DNA of 64,000 bases, taken from assembly GCA_030248135.1 (NCBI GenBank), contig JASANC010000197.1, forward strand, positions 124,001-188,000, in the 5' to 3' direction. The first letter of the stretch is position 1, and each line of letters begins with the position of its first letter. Source of the stretch: Theristus sp. LFF4_11. Lineage: Eukaryota > Nematoda > Chromadorea > Monhysterida > Xyalidae. Positions 31,901-46,900 of the stretch are shown here, piece by piece. The notes beneath the pieces were generated by a model that had not been told where the DNA came from, ran no database searches, and was given only the letters and a program-made list of their open reading frames with translations. The translations under genes and the position numbers were made by a program.

Positions 31901-34900
31901 GCTTGTGGTCGCACTCGCCGCTGTCGACTCAAAATTGTGCTCTGCGGCGCCTTGTGACGGTGTGACTGCGTTCGTCGTTGTTGCGTTCAGGGCACGCAAC
32001 TTTGTGGGCATTGTACTGCTGTTCTTGGTGTTGTTATTGTTGTTTATGTGCTGTTGAGCCTTTGCCTCATTGACCGTGGCCAGTGTTGCATTGGCGTGTG
32101 TGTTCACCACCAGTGGACTTTGCTCAGTCGGCTCGTGCACCTCTTCGTTTTCGTCGTCGTTCGCGTCGCACGAATGCTCGTAGAGATAAATTAGTGTTCG
32201 ATTGTTGTTGTTATTGTTGCTGGTAATGGCGACTGGGCGACTGTCGTCATTATGGGATGTCTTCAATCGAAACGGTTGCTGCTGTGTAAGTCGCTGTCTG
32301 TTTTTGCCTGGTGTGTTTCCGTATGCATCCAGTGTTGCTAAAGCCTTTGGAATCTGTTGCGCTTCAGATGAGATGGCTTCTATACCCCGAGCAAGCGGCG
32401 TTGCGCGCACTGCAGTGTGCAAAGTAGTCGGCCGCGAAACAACCACCGATGGAATGGAATTAGCTTTCGCTCGCTGCTGTGAGGTCAACAGAGCGATGGT
32501 GCCAACGTTTTTTGTTCTGCTCTTCGCCTGCCCATGCGGTGCGCTCTGATGATAATGCTGCGGTGGTACTTGTTGCTGCTGCTGCTGCTGACGGATTTGT
32601 CGAACAGTAATGGCGGAAATGTTGCTGCAATTGCTGATAGACAGTGGTATGCTCGATTCAGGCTGACAGAGCGTCTGCGTCTGTTGGTGAATTGAATGAT
32701 GCGACATGGAAGTGCTGAGTTTCGTTGTGCGCTCGCCGTGGTGGTTGGCGCGTCCTATTGCAGTGTTTTTTGCAGGCAACTCCATGCGATGCATTATGGC
32801 ATCTGATGGTCGGCTTAGCACACTACTGCTATTATTATCGTTAGCGAGCGTATTGTCGCTGTCAATAACGAGACTTTTGTCGCTGTCGCTATCGCGCTGC
32901 TTATCTTGTTGCAACGCTGAAACAGTAATGCTGTTCTCGTTACTTCTGGCAGCGGCTGCACCAGCAATCACACCGGCACCAGCTAGCATTCCACTGGAAC
33001 TTCTGGCTGTGATTGTCTCTGCTGCTGCTGCTGATGCATCGCCACCAATCTTTGCGCTCGCCATAATAGTTCCGCTACCATTGAGTTGGCATCATCTTTT
33101 TTCGAAGCAAACTTCTCGATTGCTAAAAAAGCATAAAATCTGACAAAAGCGGGAATTCAAGAAACAGGATCAGTTTTATTTCTGTAACTGAAAACTGACG
33201 CAAATGAGAGTTAGAGCGCAACAGCACGACATCACTTTTTTCAGCCGAATCTCGCACGAGGTATACGTATGTGGCGCCGTGTCGAGCTACTAAAATATGT
33301 TTCAAAATCACAATAATAAAAATGGGTTTGTCTGTACATGTAACGCGAGCGGTTTCAAGAACGCTAAAAATGCTTATAACCCGACTGCTGAATGATTAAT
33401 GGAAGTGATTTTCTTCCGTGGCTGCCGAATTGCAGCCGAAAATAAAATGGTTGCCTGCATTGGAGTTCGTTCAATTGTGTGCACAGCACCGTAACTATGT
33501 TCGACGTATAAAACCACTAGCAAAATTGGAAAAGCGTGTACTTTGTATGTTTTTCATGCTTGATTAAGGCGCCGACTAAAATTTGTTTTATCAGCAACGT
33601 TCTGAATTATTCAAGAACCTCAAAATATTTTTGAAAAATTGATGAAACTTTGATGCATAATGTTAGTCAGAAATTTCTGAGCTGGTAACTTCACTGAAAC
33701 GGAAGGTATAAGCAAACGAAACGACATAAACCACGTTTTCTTAGCAGACAGCAACGTGAAAAACAAGCGAAAATTTACAAGCGACTAACATTAAATGCCG
33801 AGTTTAGCAGAAGTCGACCGTTGTTATTGCTGGTGATGCATAATGGCACTTTGACTGCACAGAACGTGTTTCTGTTGCGGCCAGTTGGCGAATTAACGGA
33901 ACTTTTGATAATGTAACGGTTATTGATTCGATGTTAGATATCAAACGAAAAGTAAATTACAGATCAGTGTGCTTACGCGAAACGGCAGTCAGTGGACGGT
34001 TGTATGCTCGTTTGTTCATCACGTTTGATGCTCATTTCTACTCACTACATAGTTTACGCTCACATTAAGTTTGAGGCAATCATAAGCATCATCCATCACT
34101 ACAAGAACAGCTGCATTAGCGTGAAGAAACGATAAACTGTTTGCAAACAGTTTACTAAAAGTAGGGAAATAGTCATGCAGTGATATGAACTTGGCTTGCT
34201 TTACAAGGACAAATTGCGCTCAATTTGATTGCTCATTCGATATTAAAAACAAAAACGCAATTTATCGTTGAACAATACGGCGACGTTAGGCACACGCATC
34301 ACAACATGTAATAATATTTGGTCGTAGGGAAATCGGTAACGCCACAGGACTTTGTGCGTGTGTATGGTCGCGCCTGCCGCTTACGCCACAGGGTGTGCGA
34401 TTGAGTCGCTCATCAGTGGCCTACAACGGCACCTAACAAGCAAGCGCTCACTGAAACAATGATGTTATTATTTGTGCGACAAAAGGCGTCTGCATAGAAC
34501 ACCCTGATAGAGCAGATGCACAAAATTGCAGCGTGCGTGTGCATGAACCGAAACCGAAAAAATTGCAATCAACTTTTTTTGAAAACAACACTGGTTAGGT
34601 TGCAGTGAGAGAAAACAGTAGTTCATTGGAGTTAACTTGGTCCAAAACTGTACGGGTCATTTACTGTTTCGGGTATATTGTACATGGGTTTGCTTTTTTG
34701 TTATTTTGGCTCTCGTTGCTTGCTTTTGCAAAAAATGTGAGGGAATGAAAGTTGGAGAAACAGGTCATGACAATGCGTTATGTGTATTAGCCGCGCTTAG
34801 CTGTGGTCGTGGACGTGGTGACGCGAAATCCGGTAATTGGACCCCTACAGCTGCAAAATATAGTTGGCGATGTGCAATATCGTCGGTGATAAATTTCTAC

Positions 34901-37900
34901 ACATACAGTGTGACCATGTTTAGGTTTTTTCGTGACATGCTGCATGTTGAAATAAGTGCTGCTTTGTGAAAACGTTTCCGGTTAAAAGTTAAAAATTGTA
35001 AACCATAAGAGAGCGAAAATTTCTCTTGACAGCTAGAGTTTCTGTGAGTGCTTATTCATTAAAATTCAGCACTTTCCACAAGTTTGTTGTGTTCCATGTG
35101 CATGTACACACTGCTGAGCATTTCTAATGTACGATAGTACAACAATTAACTTGTAGTAGCAGATCAGGAAATTTAAAAAAAGTTTTGTTTGACAGCTTGA
35201 GTGGTTAGAAAAGGAAAATGTTTACTTTAGTAGGCACATTTTTGTCTTTCGCTTCCCAAATTGGAAGTGCGCAAAAAGCAAAGTCTTTAAACAGAAATTG
35301 AAAAAGAGTTAGGATTAGAATTTGGAGACATAAACAGACGCAGTTTTCATGCTACGTGTGTTCTGTGTGATCGGAAACTTTTACTGAAGAACGCGCATTC
35401 GATCTCAATTATTATAAATTTATGTTCACAGACAATTTTAGGAAACTTCACATGAACACCCAAAAAAGCAAGTCGCCCGTAAAAACTGTTGGCTACTGAA
35501 TGCATGTTGGAAATCCGTTGAGCTTTTCAGTACACCTTCCTGCAAGCATTCCTACGCCTTCAGAATGGCGGACAGAATTCCGTTTACGATGGAATTCCAG
35601 TGGATCATCTGAATTTTTTTAAATGGAATGTGCTTTATTTCATATTAGCTCGGATATAACCGTGGATGCAGTCTGACACGTTTTTCGTTGTTTTTCTGAC
35701 ATTTCCTTGATTGATTTGTTCAATAGACAAAAAACGGCAAAAAATTCAACGGCAAACTCACATTCGTCGATTGTAGTTTCCGTATTGTTGAGAAGAGCAG
35801 CAGCGTTTGTCTGGTGTAGCTGAGAATCAGTGCGCGAAATGCACTCTGGGTCGGTTGGTTCTACAGTGTGCGTTGACGGTTGTACTTGTACGGTCGCTTC
35901 GATGTCGTCGCCAAATACAGTTGTGGGTTGCACAGCAGCACTGGCACTGGTAATACTGTTGAATCGTTTTAGCACGCCAATGGCACCCTCTGTGCCACTA
36001 TTGTTGTCACTGTTACTCGTTGGCAGTTGCTGCTCCACAGGTGCACCTGTTGACACGTTCTCATACTGCACATGATTGTTGTTGTTGTTGCCTTGGTAAC
36101 GATTGTTGTTGCCTTGAGCCACGTGAGCTTGCTGCTGTGCAGCTGCGGCCGCAGCCACAGTTGTTCGTGACATGCCCTGTGGTTGCCCCATAGCGCTTGA
36201 CGATGAGGCAATTGCTGGTGGCCCTTGGTGATTGGTCAACGGTGTCACGATCATGCCAGTGGCTGTCATTGTGCCACCCGGTGCTGCAGCCGTCTCCGAC
36301 AATTGCGATGAACGCGTGCTCTGTCGTTGAAACCTGCGTGCAATTTAGGCGCTTTTGCATTTGCTACTTTATATAATTGTGTGACTCGCTAAAGCATCAC
36401 AATAACCCCGAGAAACGGTCTGACAGAATGCATTACCAATAGATTTAAGACCGTGAAAATTTTCAAAGTCAAGTTCTGTATTATATACTGATTGAGAACT
36501 GACCAAAGATTCAGCAACACTCCTGTCATAAACATTTCCGCATTATTCTGTCTATTCATTCACACGACGTCGAACTTTGTGATTCCACCGAATTGTAAAA
36601 CAAATTCCAGAATGAAAAGTCGACTTTTACTATAAGACAGTAGAGCTCGTCGACTTTGTGTTGTACATGTGTGTATGTATCTAAAACCTGGTGGTGCGTA
36701 TCGGCGTCGACGTAACGGGCGATGATTTACGACCGACTAGCATGCCAGCAGTAGTACGTCCCGGGGTGCCGGGCGTGTTGTAACCTGATTGTGCTGCTTG
36801 GTATGCTGACTGCTGCTGTTGCTGCTGCTCCGGTCCACTCGGGCTGACACATTTTTGCTGTTGCTCTGCTTGCTTCATGACTGAATGTGATTATGCTTGC
36901 TTGCTATGTGAAACATGCACTTTGATGCGACTGACTTGGAAGTATGGCACGCTCCACCATAAATTTACTCTTTTATTGAAGTGTTTTGTGTAGACCAGCG
37001 CAATGTGTAGTTTAGTTTGACGAGTTCATAATTTGTCAAAGCTGCAGCTATAATGTTAAGTAAAGATTGATATGATTTTCTTTAAGATAGAAAAGGAAGC
37101 AGAGATATCATAAAATTAGAACACAGTTTGAATGACGTTGGTCACAAGTGCACGTACATATGTACGTCGTGTATATCGGCACATTCATGAAGGTACTTTT
37201 CAGTGTATGTGTATCGGTCTCGCGATTAAGTCGTAAAAACGCTTGAGCAGTGCTGAATGAAAAAAATGAAGAGACGTAACGTCGTTTGATTGCTTGCTAA
37301 CGGCGAAACGAATCAGCGCAGTTCGACGACTGGCGCTGAGAACGCATGCTTTGTTCTTTAGGTCGTAAAAATGTTACGGTTTTGCGCATTTACATGCATA
37401 CATACAAATGCATGAAAAGGATCATTCAAAGGCTCTTTTCGAAGCGAACCTTTGAAAAGGTACCACGCATGTTATTCCATTTTTTACTTCTTCACTGAGA
37501 GAAAACAAGGAACATAAAAAATTCTTTGGTTCACAGACAAAAACGTGGCCGTTTACGGTCACCATGAGTACCACAATTAAGAAAGATGAAAAAAAAGTAA
37601 TGATGAAGTGCGACTTCGCAAATCGAATTTGTGAAACAAAGCATACAGTGGCCAACGATCCAGCAACACAACAACAACAAATGTATTTCCTGTTGTGGTC
37701 TGCACGTGCTTGTGACGGTGGTCACATATTGTGCATGTAAATGATACGCCAAAATATACGTACACAAACACATGGATGTTTCGGCGTATGAAAGAATGAA
37801 AAAAAATATGAACTGGAACACTGCGGGAACCATATATCCTGTCGCAATCGTTAGGAAGAGCGATCTAAAATGCCGCCATACTTATACTTTGTGTTGGTAC

Positions 37901-40900
37901 AAGGGTACTAATAAAAAATTGTGTGCTTTCTTTCACCGGTTCCACCCATAGTTTTGGTGTATAGGAGGCAAGCACGGTGCGCACTTTCAAGTATTGGTAT
38001 GCGCTAGCGGGCTTGGAAACTGTCCACCAAGCGAGCGGAGCCACTTGTGCGCTCCACGGAAACACTCAGCACATATTGAAATATTGAAATATGGTACGTA
38101 TTGCGCTTGATGATGAAACGGCAGCCCCGCAATATGCTCGGTCTTTATGCCCAGACGACACAGTTTGAAATCCATTTTTTATGGCACTCGGATATGAGGT
38201 GTTTTGTGCGACTTTTATCTCATTTTGTCAAGCATTTTTATCGTTGATACAAATATTTCTGAACTTTGTCCGGACAGGTTTGAAAAACGGTAAAAATAAG
38301 CATGCACGTTGTGACTGCAATCGTTGCTGTCGGCTTGCTCTTATGCGATTGACACGCACGGGGCCATGCGCACAAACGAGCCGTGCGTCCCATGTGCGAT
38401 GCGGTCTCTGTCCATGCGCCCATGAATAGACAAAAGAAGATGAATTATCGCCACATATTCTCAATGTGCACGCGTTGTAAGTTTATGGCGGCGTTTGTAC
38501 ACATGTGTCACAGTGAGTTGTACGAATGTGCTCATGATAAGTGTAAAACATGCTGATACGACGTTGCTAAAAACAGTTGTAGGCGATTATACTAGAGAAA
38601 TCTCCAGTTGCTCATTTATCAGGTTATGCGCAAGCGTGATCACCACCAATCGAGATCCATGCGAAACAAGCCGAAAAAAATATACGGTTGTCATCACGCT
38701 TGTGTGCCAAGCGAGCACTTTCGGTTAACACAGTAAGTTTTGTAGCAGGGACATTGTTCCTGCATATTATCCTGGAATCCTGCAATTGTTTTTAGCGGTT
38801 ATGGGCAACAAATTGGCCAACGAACACAAAGTGTGTGGCCGATTAGCTGGGCAGCTGCGACGACGCACCGCCCAGTGACTAAAACAAACAAGCACTTGCT
38901 GATGTGCGTTCATGCATACGCATGCGCAAATGTCGACCGACGTACAAAGCAGAATTGTCATTCTTGTTGTTATTCTTCCATGGCAATAACTGCGCCGCTG
39001 TACACACGACAAACTAAATGGACCGTTTATGTGCGCTCGAAAAGTTTCTTTCACCCTCGGTACTCGCTGATTGCTGCAGCGACAGGACAGACTGACAAAA
39101 CTGACTAAATGAATGCAGCACAGTTGACCCTTGCATTGCTGATTACATACTTGAATTCGGGGAAACAGATATTACATATTTGCGTTGCCTGAAACAAGCG
39201 CCATGCCATGCGAAAGTTGTCGGTGCTTTTTGCTTCGTGTACGCAGCCCCTTTTTGCTGATTTCTCGGCACCAATGTTCAAACGAGTCAAACTCGGACCA
39301 CAGGCAGCGTCTTTCAATTCAAATGCAACGTTTCTAAGCACAGGTGCCAAAGCACTGTGAACAGTGATGTCGCGATATGGTGCGTGTGGCTTGAAACAGA
39401 AGAAAGAAAACTTCAGTATAAAATAAGTCGCACAGCACGAGACTATACATGTACCTACCTGATTATGTATGTATGTACGCGGGAACGAGAAGCTTGCTAC
39501 GCCGAACGGATTCTGGTATGAAGATTGAATTCACGAAAATTAACTTCTAAAACGCTCTCATATGGCTCAAGATACTGCTTGCCAAGGACGCACTGAGTGC
39601 TCATCAAGGCCTGGTTCTTGAAACTTGCACCACAACACAGCACTAAAAAAGATTGAAATGCGTTTTGACACTCTAACTCACTGTGCTGCATTATACCATA
39701 TTACATTCTCTTGTGATCGATTGAGCGTAAAGGAGAACAAAAGCTGCCAAAAAAAAACAGTAATCCGCAATGATACGCTCATGTGCAAATAATGTGAAAC
39801 GGATTGCACGCCGCGGTTGAATGACGTTAAATAATGTCAAACTCAGGCGCTCAAGGGTGTCGGTAGGAAATTAGTAGAATTGAAGGTGACATTGAAAATG
39901 AATGACTGTGTTCTGCGCATGTTCTGCTCTTTTGAAATGAACGCGCCTCCGCTAACCCGACTGACGTGAATGTGCATAGGAAATGGACTCAAATATATAT
40001 AAAAGCTTAGTTTTCGTTACATTTGTTTTGACGTTGATTATTTTCTTTGTCACAAAACTGCGTTGAACAACTGCTATGAGCTCTCCTTTCTAATAACTGT
40101 GCTCTGCATGTGACGGGTTGAAAATTACTCCGCTGAAAAATACAAAGCACAAGGCTTTGTTTCGACAAAAGTACTGTACGCATAATTGCACTTTTGTACA
40201 CATTTAGTTCAGTTCCACCGTTCAGCACATGTTGTTCAAAGAAATCCGTTTTTTTCTTTTTTTGAATGAGTTTCAGAACTAAGTTTAAACAGGGATTATT
40301 CGAGAAGCATTGTGTATCAGGGTCAACTCTCGGAACGTATTAACCACAACTTTATTTTCACGGCCTGTCAGCTGTCTGTCTGTCAGTCCGTTTTTCATGA
40401 AACACTGAATTTTAAACTGGAAAAACCTATTGGCTGACCGGCTGCTGCGTTTGATGTTGATCTGTCGTTCGCGTTCCATCATCGTCGGCCGGGCCGAGCG
40501 GCGCATCGTGGTCATCGCAGTCGGCGGCGCCGGTGCTTGCCGATTTCGGCCTGCAACATGTTTTTTTTAAAACAATGATTATCCTAGCAATTTCCGTTTT
40601 GCAATTTTTTCTAACCTAGGTGTCTGACCTAAGTTTGACAGACAGCACCAACACTTGCATGGCAAAGTATTGTACTGGGTGTTGGAAAGAAGACTTTTGT
40701 TCTATAGTCTGGTACAATATTTGCGTCTGAAATTTGGAACACTGTTTGAGAAATGCTTGCACAGCACCACGCTAAAACCAGGAGTGCGGTTCAACTCAAC
40801 AACGTTTGTGTTTTGTGTGTGTTGTGCTGTCAGCAGAAACAAAATGAACTGGACCAAGTGAGCACTCGAGAAGCGAACAACGTCAAGGAGGTGCTGGGCG

Positions 40901-43900
40901 TTTCACCTGCAGAAATTCAATTTGATTCTGCAGGATCAAGTACCAGAATGCCGTTCGGTTTACTTATGACATTTGAATATGAATGTTTTGAATACCAGAA
41001 ATGTTCATCATGTGTAACGGAAGATGGTTGTGATCGTCCGTCCACCAGAACTTTTTGCGAAAAATGTGATGCGACTCTTGCCATGTTTGAAAGTAGCCGT
41101 TGAAAGTCATGTGCTGTCAACACAATGTACACAATACACGAACAATACAGGTGTTGTTGTATTGAACCGTACTCCGAGTCTCAGCGTAGCGATAACACTA
41201 AATGTGACTTTGCGCTTGGCCGTAAACTAAGAGCTGACGACTGATATTACGACTTTCCGACTTTTATCTTTAATCGGGTCGCGTGTTCAACTGCTTCATC
41301 CGTTTTTAATTGCAATTTTTACGCAACTCATGACAAGCATTTTTCTTCCATTCAAGCAAGACAGGTTGTGTTCCAAATTTCAGACCAAAATGTTGTAACC
41401 GAGAACGAGTAGATTTGCACACTATTTTTTGCAACGCCTTGTACATGCCACTTTGTAAGGTTATGATGGTGTAAATATGAGTTTAGAAAAAGTAATTTAT
41501 TTTCAACAGCAAGAAGTTAGCACAAAAGCTACTCTGTTCATGAATGAGAAAACTTCGATGGTAATTTTTATGATTGTTGGTCATATGGTGGTGGATAAAC
41601 GAACTCAATGCGTTCTAAAACAAACTTGAACAATTTAGTTTTTTTTGTTTTTTTGTAGCAAAGTCATTGAAGAGAAATAGACCCTTGCGAAATGCTATGG
41701 CGTAAATGCACTGAAAAGTCAGTTTTGCACTCTCAGTCTTGTACAGACAGACAAGTGTCAACTGCATAAAGCCGCACATGTAACGCCTGTACCTAGTATT
41801 TTGGTAGCACAAACTCCAAGGTGAGCAACTACATAACATTGTAAATGGAATGAACTTAATCTTAAATTAGCTCTGGAGACCTAGATTAAAATAAAACAGT
41901 TTCCGGCCAAGCTGTATGTGCTAATTCGAAGAAATCTTGAATAAGAACCGTAATATTGTAGGATATAGATTTCGCAGCAATATGACGCAGACAGATCGTG
42001 CATTTTCGTGTTTATGGGACACGGTTTGTTTCCGCTTGGTTTTATCTGCGGCTGAGTGAATGCGCGTTTTGCAGTTGTTTCGCTTTTGCTGTACGATCAT
42101 TTGATTAGGAGATGACTGATATTTTGACTGAAGGTTACAGCATCATTCCTTTGGGTGACGCTACGGCTAACGAAATTGAGCAGGTACGCACCAGTTATGG
42201 TATTAAAAAGTGATGATATGCTGCTGTCGTCTGACGGCGTGGACAATCGGTGTTGCTGTGCTGTTTCTAAAGTTGCAGCTGGGGGTGTGGTTTTGCGCAA
42301 TAGTGGCGTTGAACTCTCTCGTCTGGGATGATGTGACATCGGTTTCGGAAATGCAATTGATGCTACACAGTTACAGTTGTTCTCCAGCGAGTCAATTGGC
42401 GTAACTGCACTTGCCAACGATTCTTCGTCTAACTCTTCTGCAATCAATGGCGTTGACAAGGACGCCATCGACATTGTTGCTCTTGCGAGTGGACTGGCGT
42501 ATGAACGGCGCTTTTTGCAATTTTCACTTCTAGAACACCAGCTTTTCTCGCTCAACGGCGATAATGCAGTTCTTTAGACATATTTGACAGTGTTCACCAG
42601 TACAATAACAACAAGGGTAATTGTTAAATTATGTCAATTAAAAATTTGCCTTGGCGTAATCTTTGTCAGCTCAGCGGTGGACAAAAGCGAATTCACGCTA
42701 ACCGGTCCTCGTCTTAGATGCACATAGTACGCTGAACTGTTTTTATTTAACTTTTTCTAGTTTTCTACTTGCAGTGTCTACAAAAGAGGGGTTCCTTCCT
42801 GAGACAAGCATATGACATTCAATGAACATGCAATGACAGGTCTAAAATGGTCGTTGCATCACAGGTTAAGCTTTGACAAGATAACGAGCATGGATGGCCG
42901 TGCGACACAAGCCCGATGTTCATCGGTGATGAGTGCATAAAACGACTAGGTACTTCAAAGAGAACCAGTTCAAACATGCAAACAAACGTGACGGGAAAAT
43001 AGCAGAAAAAGCATTGTGCCCGCTTTTGGTAATATTGGCTGCCCGTATTTAACATGAGCACTGCAAATGACACAGCTGTCATATTCTTGAAAAGTTTATA
43101 ATTCAGTGTCAACGATTTTGTGCTGGAAGTATTCTAGAAAATGGCAATTATTCCTTGCAGAACAACAGAAAAAGCAGAACCGACGCCAAACAAAAACCAT
43201 AAAAAGCGTCCTAAAATGTTTTTGATTGGTATGTACAATAAGCACATTCAAACGTGTGTTTACATGCAAAAAAGTAGGAAACGCGCCTGCAATGTTGCCT
43301 ACGGTTGTATTGTTTGCCGAAAAGAACCAGTTAGGACAACTTTGAAGTGCTCGTCCGTGCTTTGATGTGTCATATAACCGAATTACGGGAGGCGTAAACC
43401 GAGGCGTAGACGACGAAGCAGCTAGATTGACTGTGGTGTCATTAGAGAGCGCGGCTCGCTTATCATTTTGTCGCTTTTTCGCTCTTGCTCTTCTCGCAGC
43501 AAAACCAGTGGTGATGCTGTTCAAGTACGACCAGGACGATGCTTGATTGTGCTCGTCGCTGACGTTAACCGCCGACCAGACGCCGCTTTGTTTACTGACG
43601 GTGTCTTGTTTAGCTCTGCAGTCGTGTTCATCTGAAGCGGCGCTGCTTAACTTCATGTCTATTCAGCCAGTGATTGGGTCGTTTCGTAACGCAGCTGTCA
43701 GTCATTGTCATCAGTTGAATTTTGTTAGTAACTCGAGTTGTTGTTTTCAATGACAGCGTGGCGTCAAGTTTCGAGTATCGTTTTTGTGATACCTCTGTTG
43801 TCCTCGTCTGAATATCCTCTTGACCACGATTTGCCATTCACTTGAGTTGACAATTGAACTGATGCAACTTCTGTGGAAAAAATTAGACGTAGACAATGCA

Positions 43901-46900
43901 GCGCATCAGTTTGCTTTGCTATTCATGATCAGTGAGCTGCATCATCGTGGTAGCAGCAAATTTGCACCATTATCACACCCTCGTTCAAAAGAGCTTTATT
44001 TTATTTACACCACCGGCAGCCCGTGGACGGCGCACGTACATTCGTTCTCGTAAAACATAATGAAATCATTCGGACAAAAAATAACATTAAATGACGCTCT
44101 GTGAAACGTATGAACACGGAAAAACGACATCGCCATGCCGATGAATAATAGCTGCTGTCAAACGCGGTGCCGCCGTTGCATCTGTTTTTTGGCTGACGAC
44201 TTTTGTTATCGAACTTCATCATATCCCACTGTATGCGTGTGCTGCGTTCATGACTCAAGTGTTTCTCAGAAGCATTATGTGAGAATTCAAGAGAAGCGCA
44301 TTGCAGCACAGCGAAGCGCTTAGTTCTTCCGGTATGGGCATTATGGTGCTTTTCATGTGTGCGCCGCTGGCAGCCGATCTTTGCTTCCGCCGTCGTTCAG
44401 CGTCATCGTTCGTCATCACTCATCTTTATCCAGTGCGTTATGCTTCTTTCACTTGAATGCACCATACCGCCCGTGTGCTTTTTGCTTCTCTGCGTTACCC
44501 GTCGACTCGTTTTTTGTGCAGCGAGTTCTTGATGACGCGTGTACGTGAAAAAACATCATTGCACAACTACTGGGTCTTTAGGCATGCGCGACGCGCGCGC
44601 CAATTTTATGCGCCGAACTCAAATTGGGTGGATACGTTCTGACAACACTGTTAAGAGTGCATTCTTGATAGGTGAAATGCTTCGTCGACCCACGTCAACG
44701 TCATCATGTCACTGTGTCAATGCCAGCTAGGTTAAACTTGGTTCAGACACAGTTTTCATTGTCTCCATTTTCGTCGGTTTTTCACAAACAGTTTCATGGT
44801 GGTTAGTTTCAGTCATGATAAACATGGAGTGGAACAACAACACTCAGCTGTCAACTGATTCTTCGTTGTGACATTGCAAATTTGAGCGACAATTTTGCTT
44901 TTTCCGCGCCGTGATAATGATGTGTTTATGGAGATAGACAAGACAATCTTGTGCTTAATTTCTGAATTCAGACTTCAACGATTTCGGGAATACATTGTAA
45001 CATAAACAGAAACAACACACTTCTTAGCTGCGCATTGAATGCAATGCTCATGGCCACAATTCAACCGATCTGATTAAAACATAAATGATAAAATAATTGA
45101 TTAAAAAATGCACGCAAGCGAGAGGCTATGTATTGTGCCTACTGCGCATGTTCAAGAAGAATGAACTGGGCATACTGAAAATAGGTATCACAATGTAATA
45201 CAAATGCGAATTTCTGCAAATTGCTCTTGAAATACTATAGAGGCCTTCTACGTGTAGCCTGAAATTTGCGGTGCTTTAGACGTCAACTAAACAAATCAAC
45301 GCAACAACGGAGCTGAGTAAGCAAATCAGTAACGTGTCATGCAAATCAGTAACGTTCAATTACATTGAGTCGGGCGCGTCAAACGTTTTTAAGGGAGACA
45401 GCAAAATACTCATCGCTCAAGCGTACATGTTGTACATGTATCTAAATGTGCACCATCAAAACGCGATACTGGCTGGCACACTAACGCTCAGCAGTGCACA
45501 AGCGCACAATAGTGCTCCACTGGAAAAAAGTGACAAAATAATACACCAATGGCACTCCAGCTGCACTGGACGATTTATAAATGTACAGCAAATGGGCTCA
45601 CATGCGCCCGCATTGTGTGCGCTGGTCGCACGCGTTTTTTCTCACTTTTCATCTGCGTGTGATGTTGATTTTTTCAACATGCACAATGCTCGCGTAGACA
45701 AAAAGCCTCGACTCGATCGAAAAATTATCGCAATTCCGGTGTATGCTAGCAGACTCCTCTGGTACAGTCGGTCACCTTCGGTTAGTTCCAACATTACCAT
45801 TGCGTATGGGCACACTACTCATGGAAGCGTGAAATGTTTTACCGCGCGAAGCAAGCTGAAACACAAGCTAAACAACCGAATTATGCATCGTCCAGATTGT
45901 TTTGTAATGCGGTTCAAAAAGTCTCGCGAACTCTACTGACCGACCAACAGCAACGAAGACACAATGTTAATATTTGCCATAATCGCAAAATCACATGCTG
46001 CTTTTACTTTTCAATTATTAGTAACGTTACATAAAACTGTTACAAATAATGTTGCGAAAATTGCAAATATCAATCTGACGAAATCGCTTCGAAGCGGCTG
46101 TGAATCAAGGCGCATGAAACCGGTGTTGGCGCGTGAAATCCATTAAATCATGAGCCAACTGACGCGCAGTGAAATGCCACCAAATGTGGCTTTTTTGCAG
46201 AAAACTATAGCTGAAGAAAGAACAATCGGAAAAGCATATTGCAGCAAGCTCACCAAACGGCAACAACGGCTGCATCTGAGCGCGATTGTCTGGACAGACC
46301 GTTGTCGTAGGGGTGTTGCATGTGGGCGACATCGGGGGGTTCCTGTCTGGTGATGTGAGTGACATGAACCGCTGCAGTTTGTGTGATCTTGCAGTGGCGC
46401 TGCGAAAGACATCCGAATGTTGCGATGGTGCTTGCTGCTGTGCGTTCGCCATCATCAGTGGCGTGCGCTCGTTTGGCATCGAGTGGCGTTTGTTTGCTTC
46501 GAGCGGCAGTGACGCTGCGGTGCCGAGTCGCTGACGGCGCTCATGCAGCGTGCGACGGTGGTCGAGCAGTGCGCGAGTCTCTCGGATTGCCGGTGTGCTG
46601 CGCGTCTGCTCTGGCGGCCACTGTCGCTCATCCAGTGACATTCGGTTTGCTCGTGTCGCCGCAGTGCTGCTCACGGCCGACCATCGGCCAACAATGCACG
46701 CAACCGATTCGCACTTTTTTCACAAACTTATCTATTGCTGTTATTGCGCTCAAAAACGGTGCTTTTTGAATAATTGTCTTCGGGTTTTTTTAAATTTATA
46801 GTCCGTTACGTTCTGCTGCAAAAAATACTGAGGCGTTAAATCCATGCAAAACACGTAGTGTGACAATCGCGCTCACATTATTTGATACACAGTTTGACAT

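Noticed and set aside
40753..41103. 116-residue plus-strand open frame with CxxC pairs
   Set aside because: It lies within a TA-flanked inverted-repeat element and the cysteine spacing does not form a known zinc-finger pattern; it is not supported as a gene.
45334..45939. 201-residue plus-strand open frame in AQR intron 15
   Set aside because: No splice signals or recognisable motif, mixed composition, and low-quality context; it could be a small gene but the evidence is only length.
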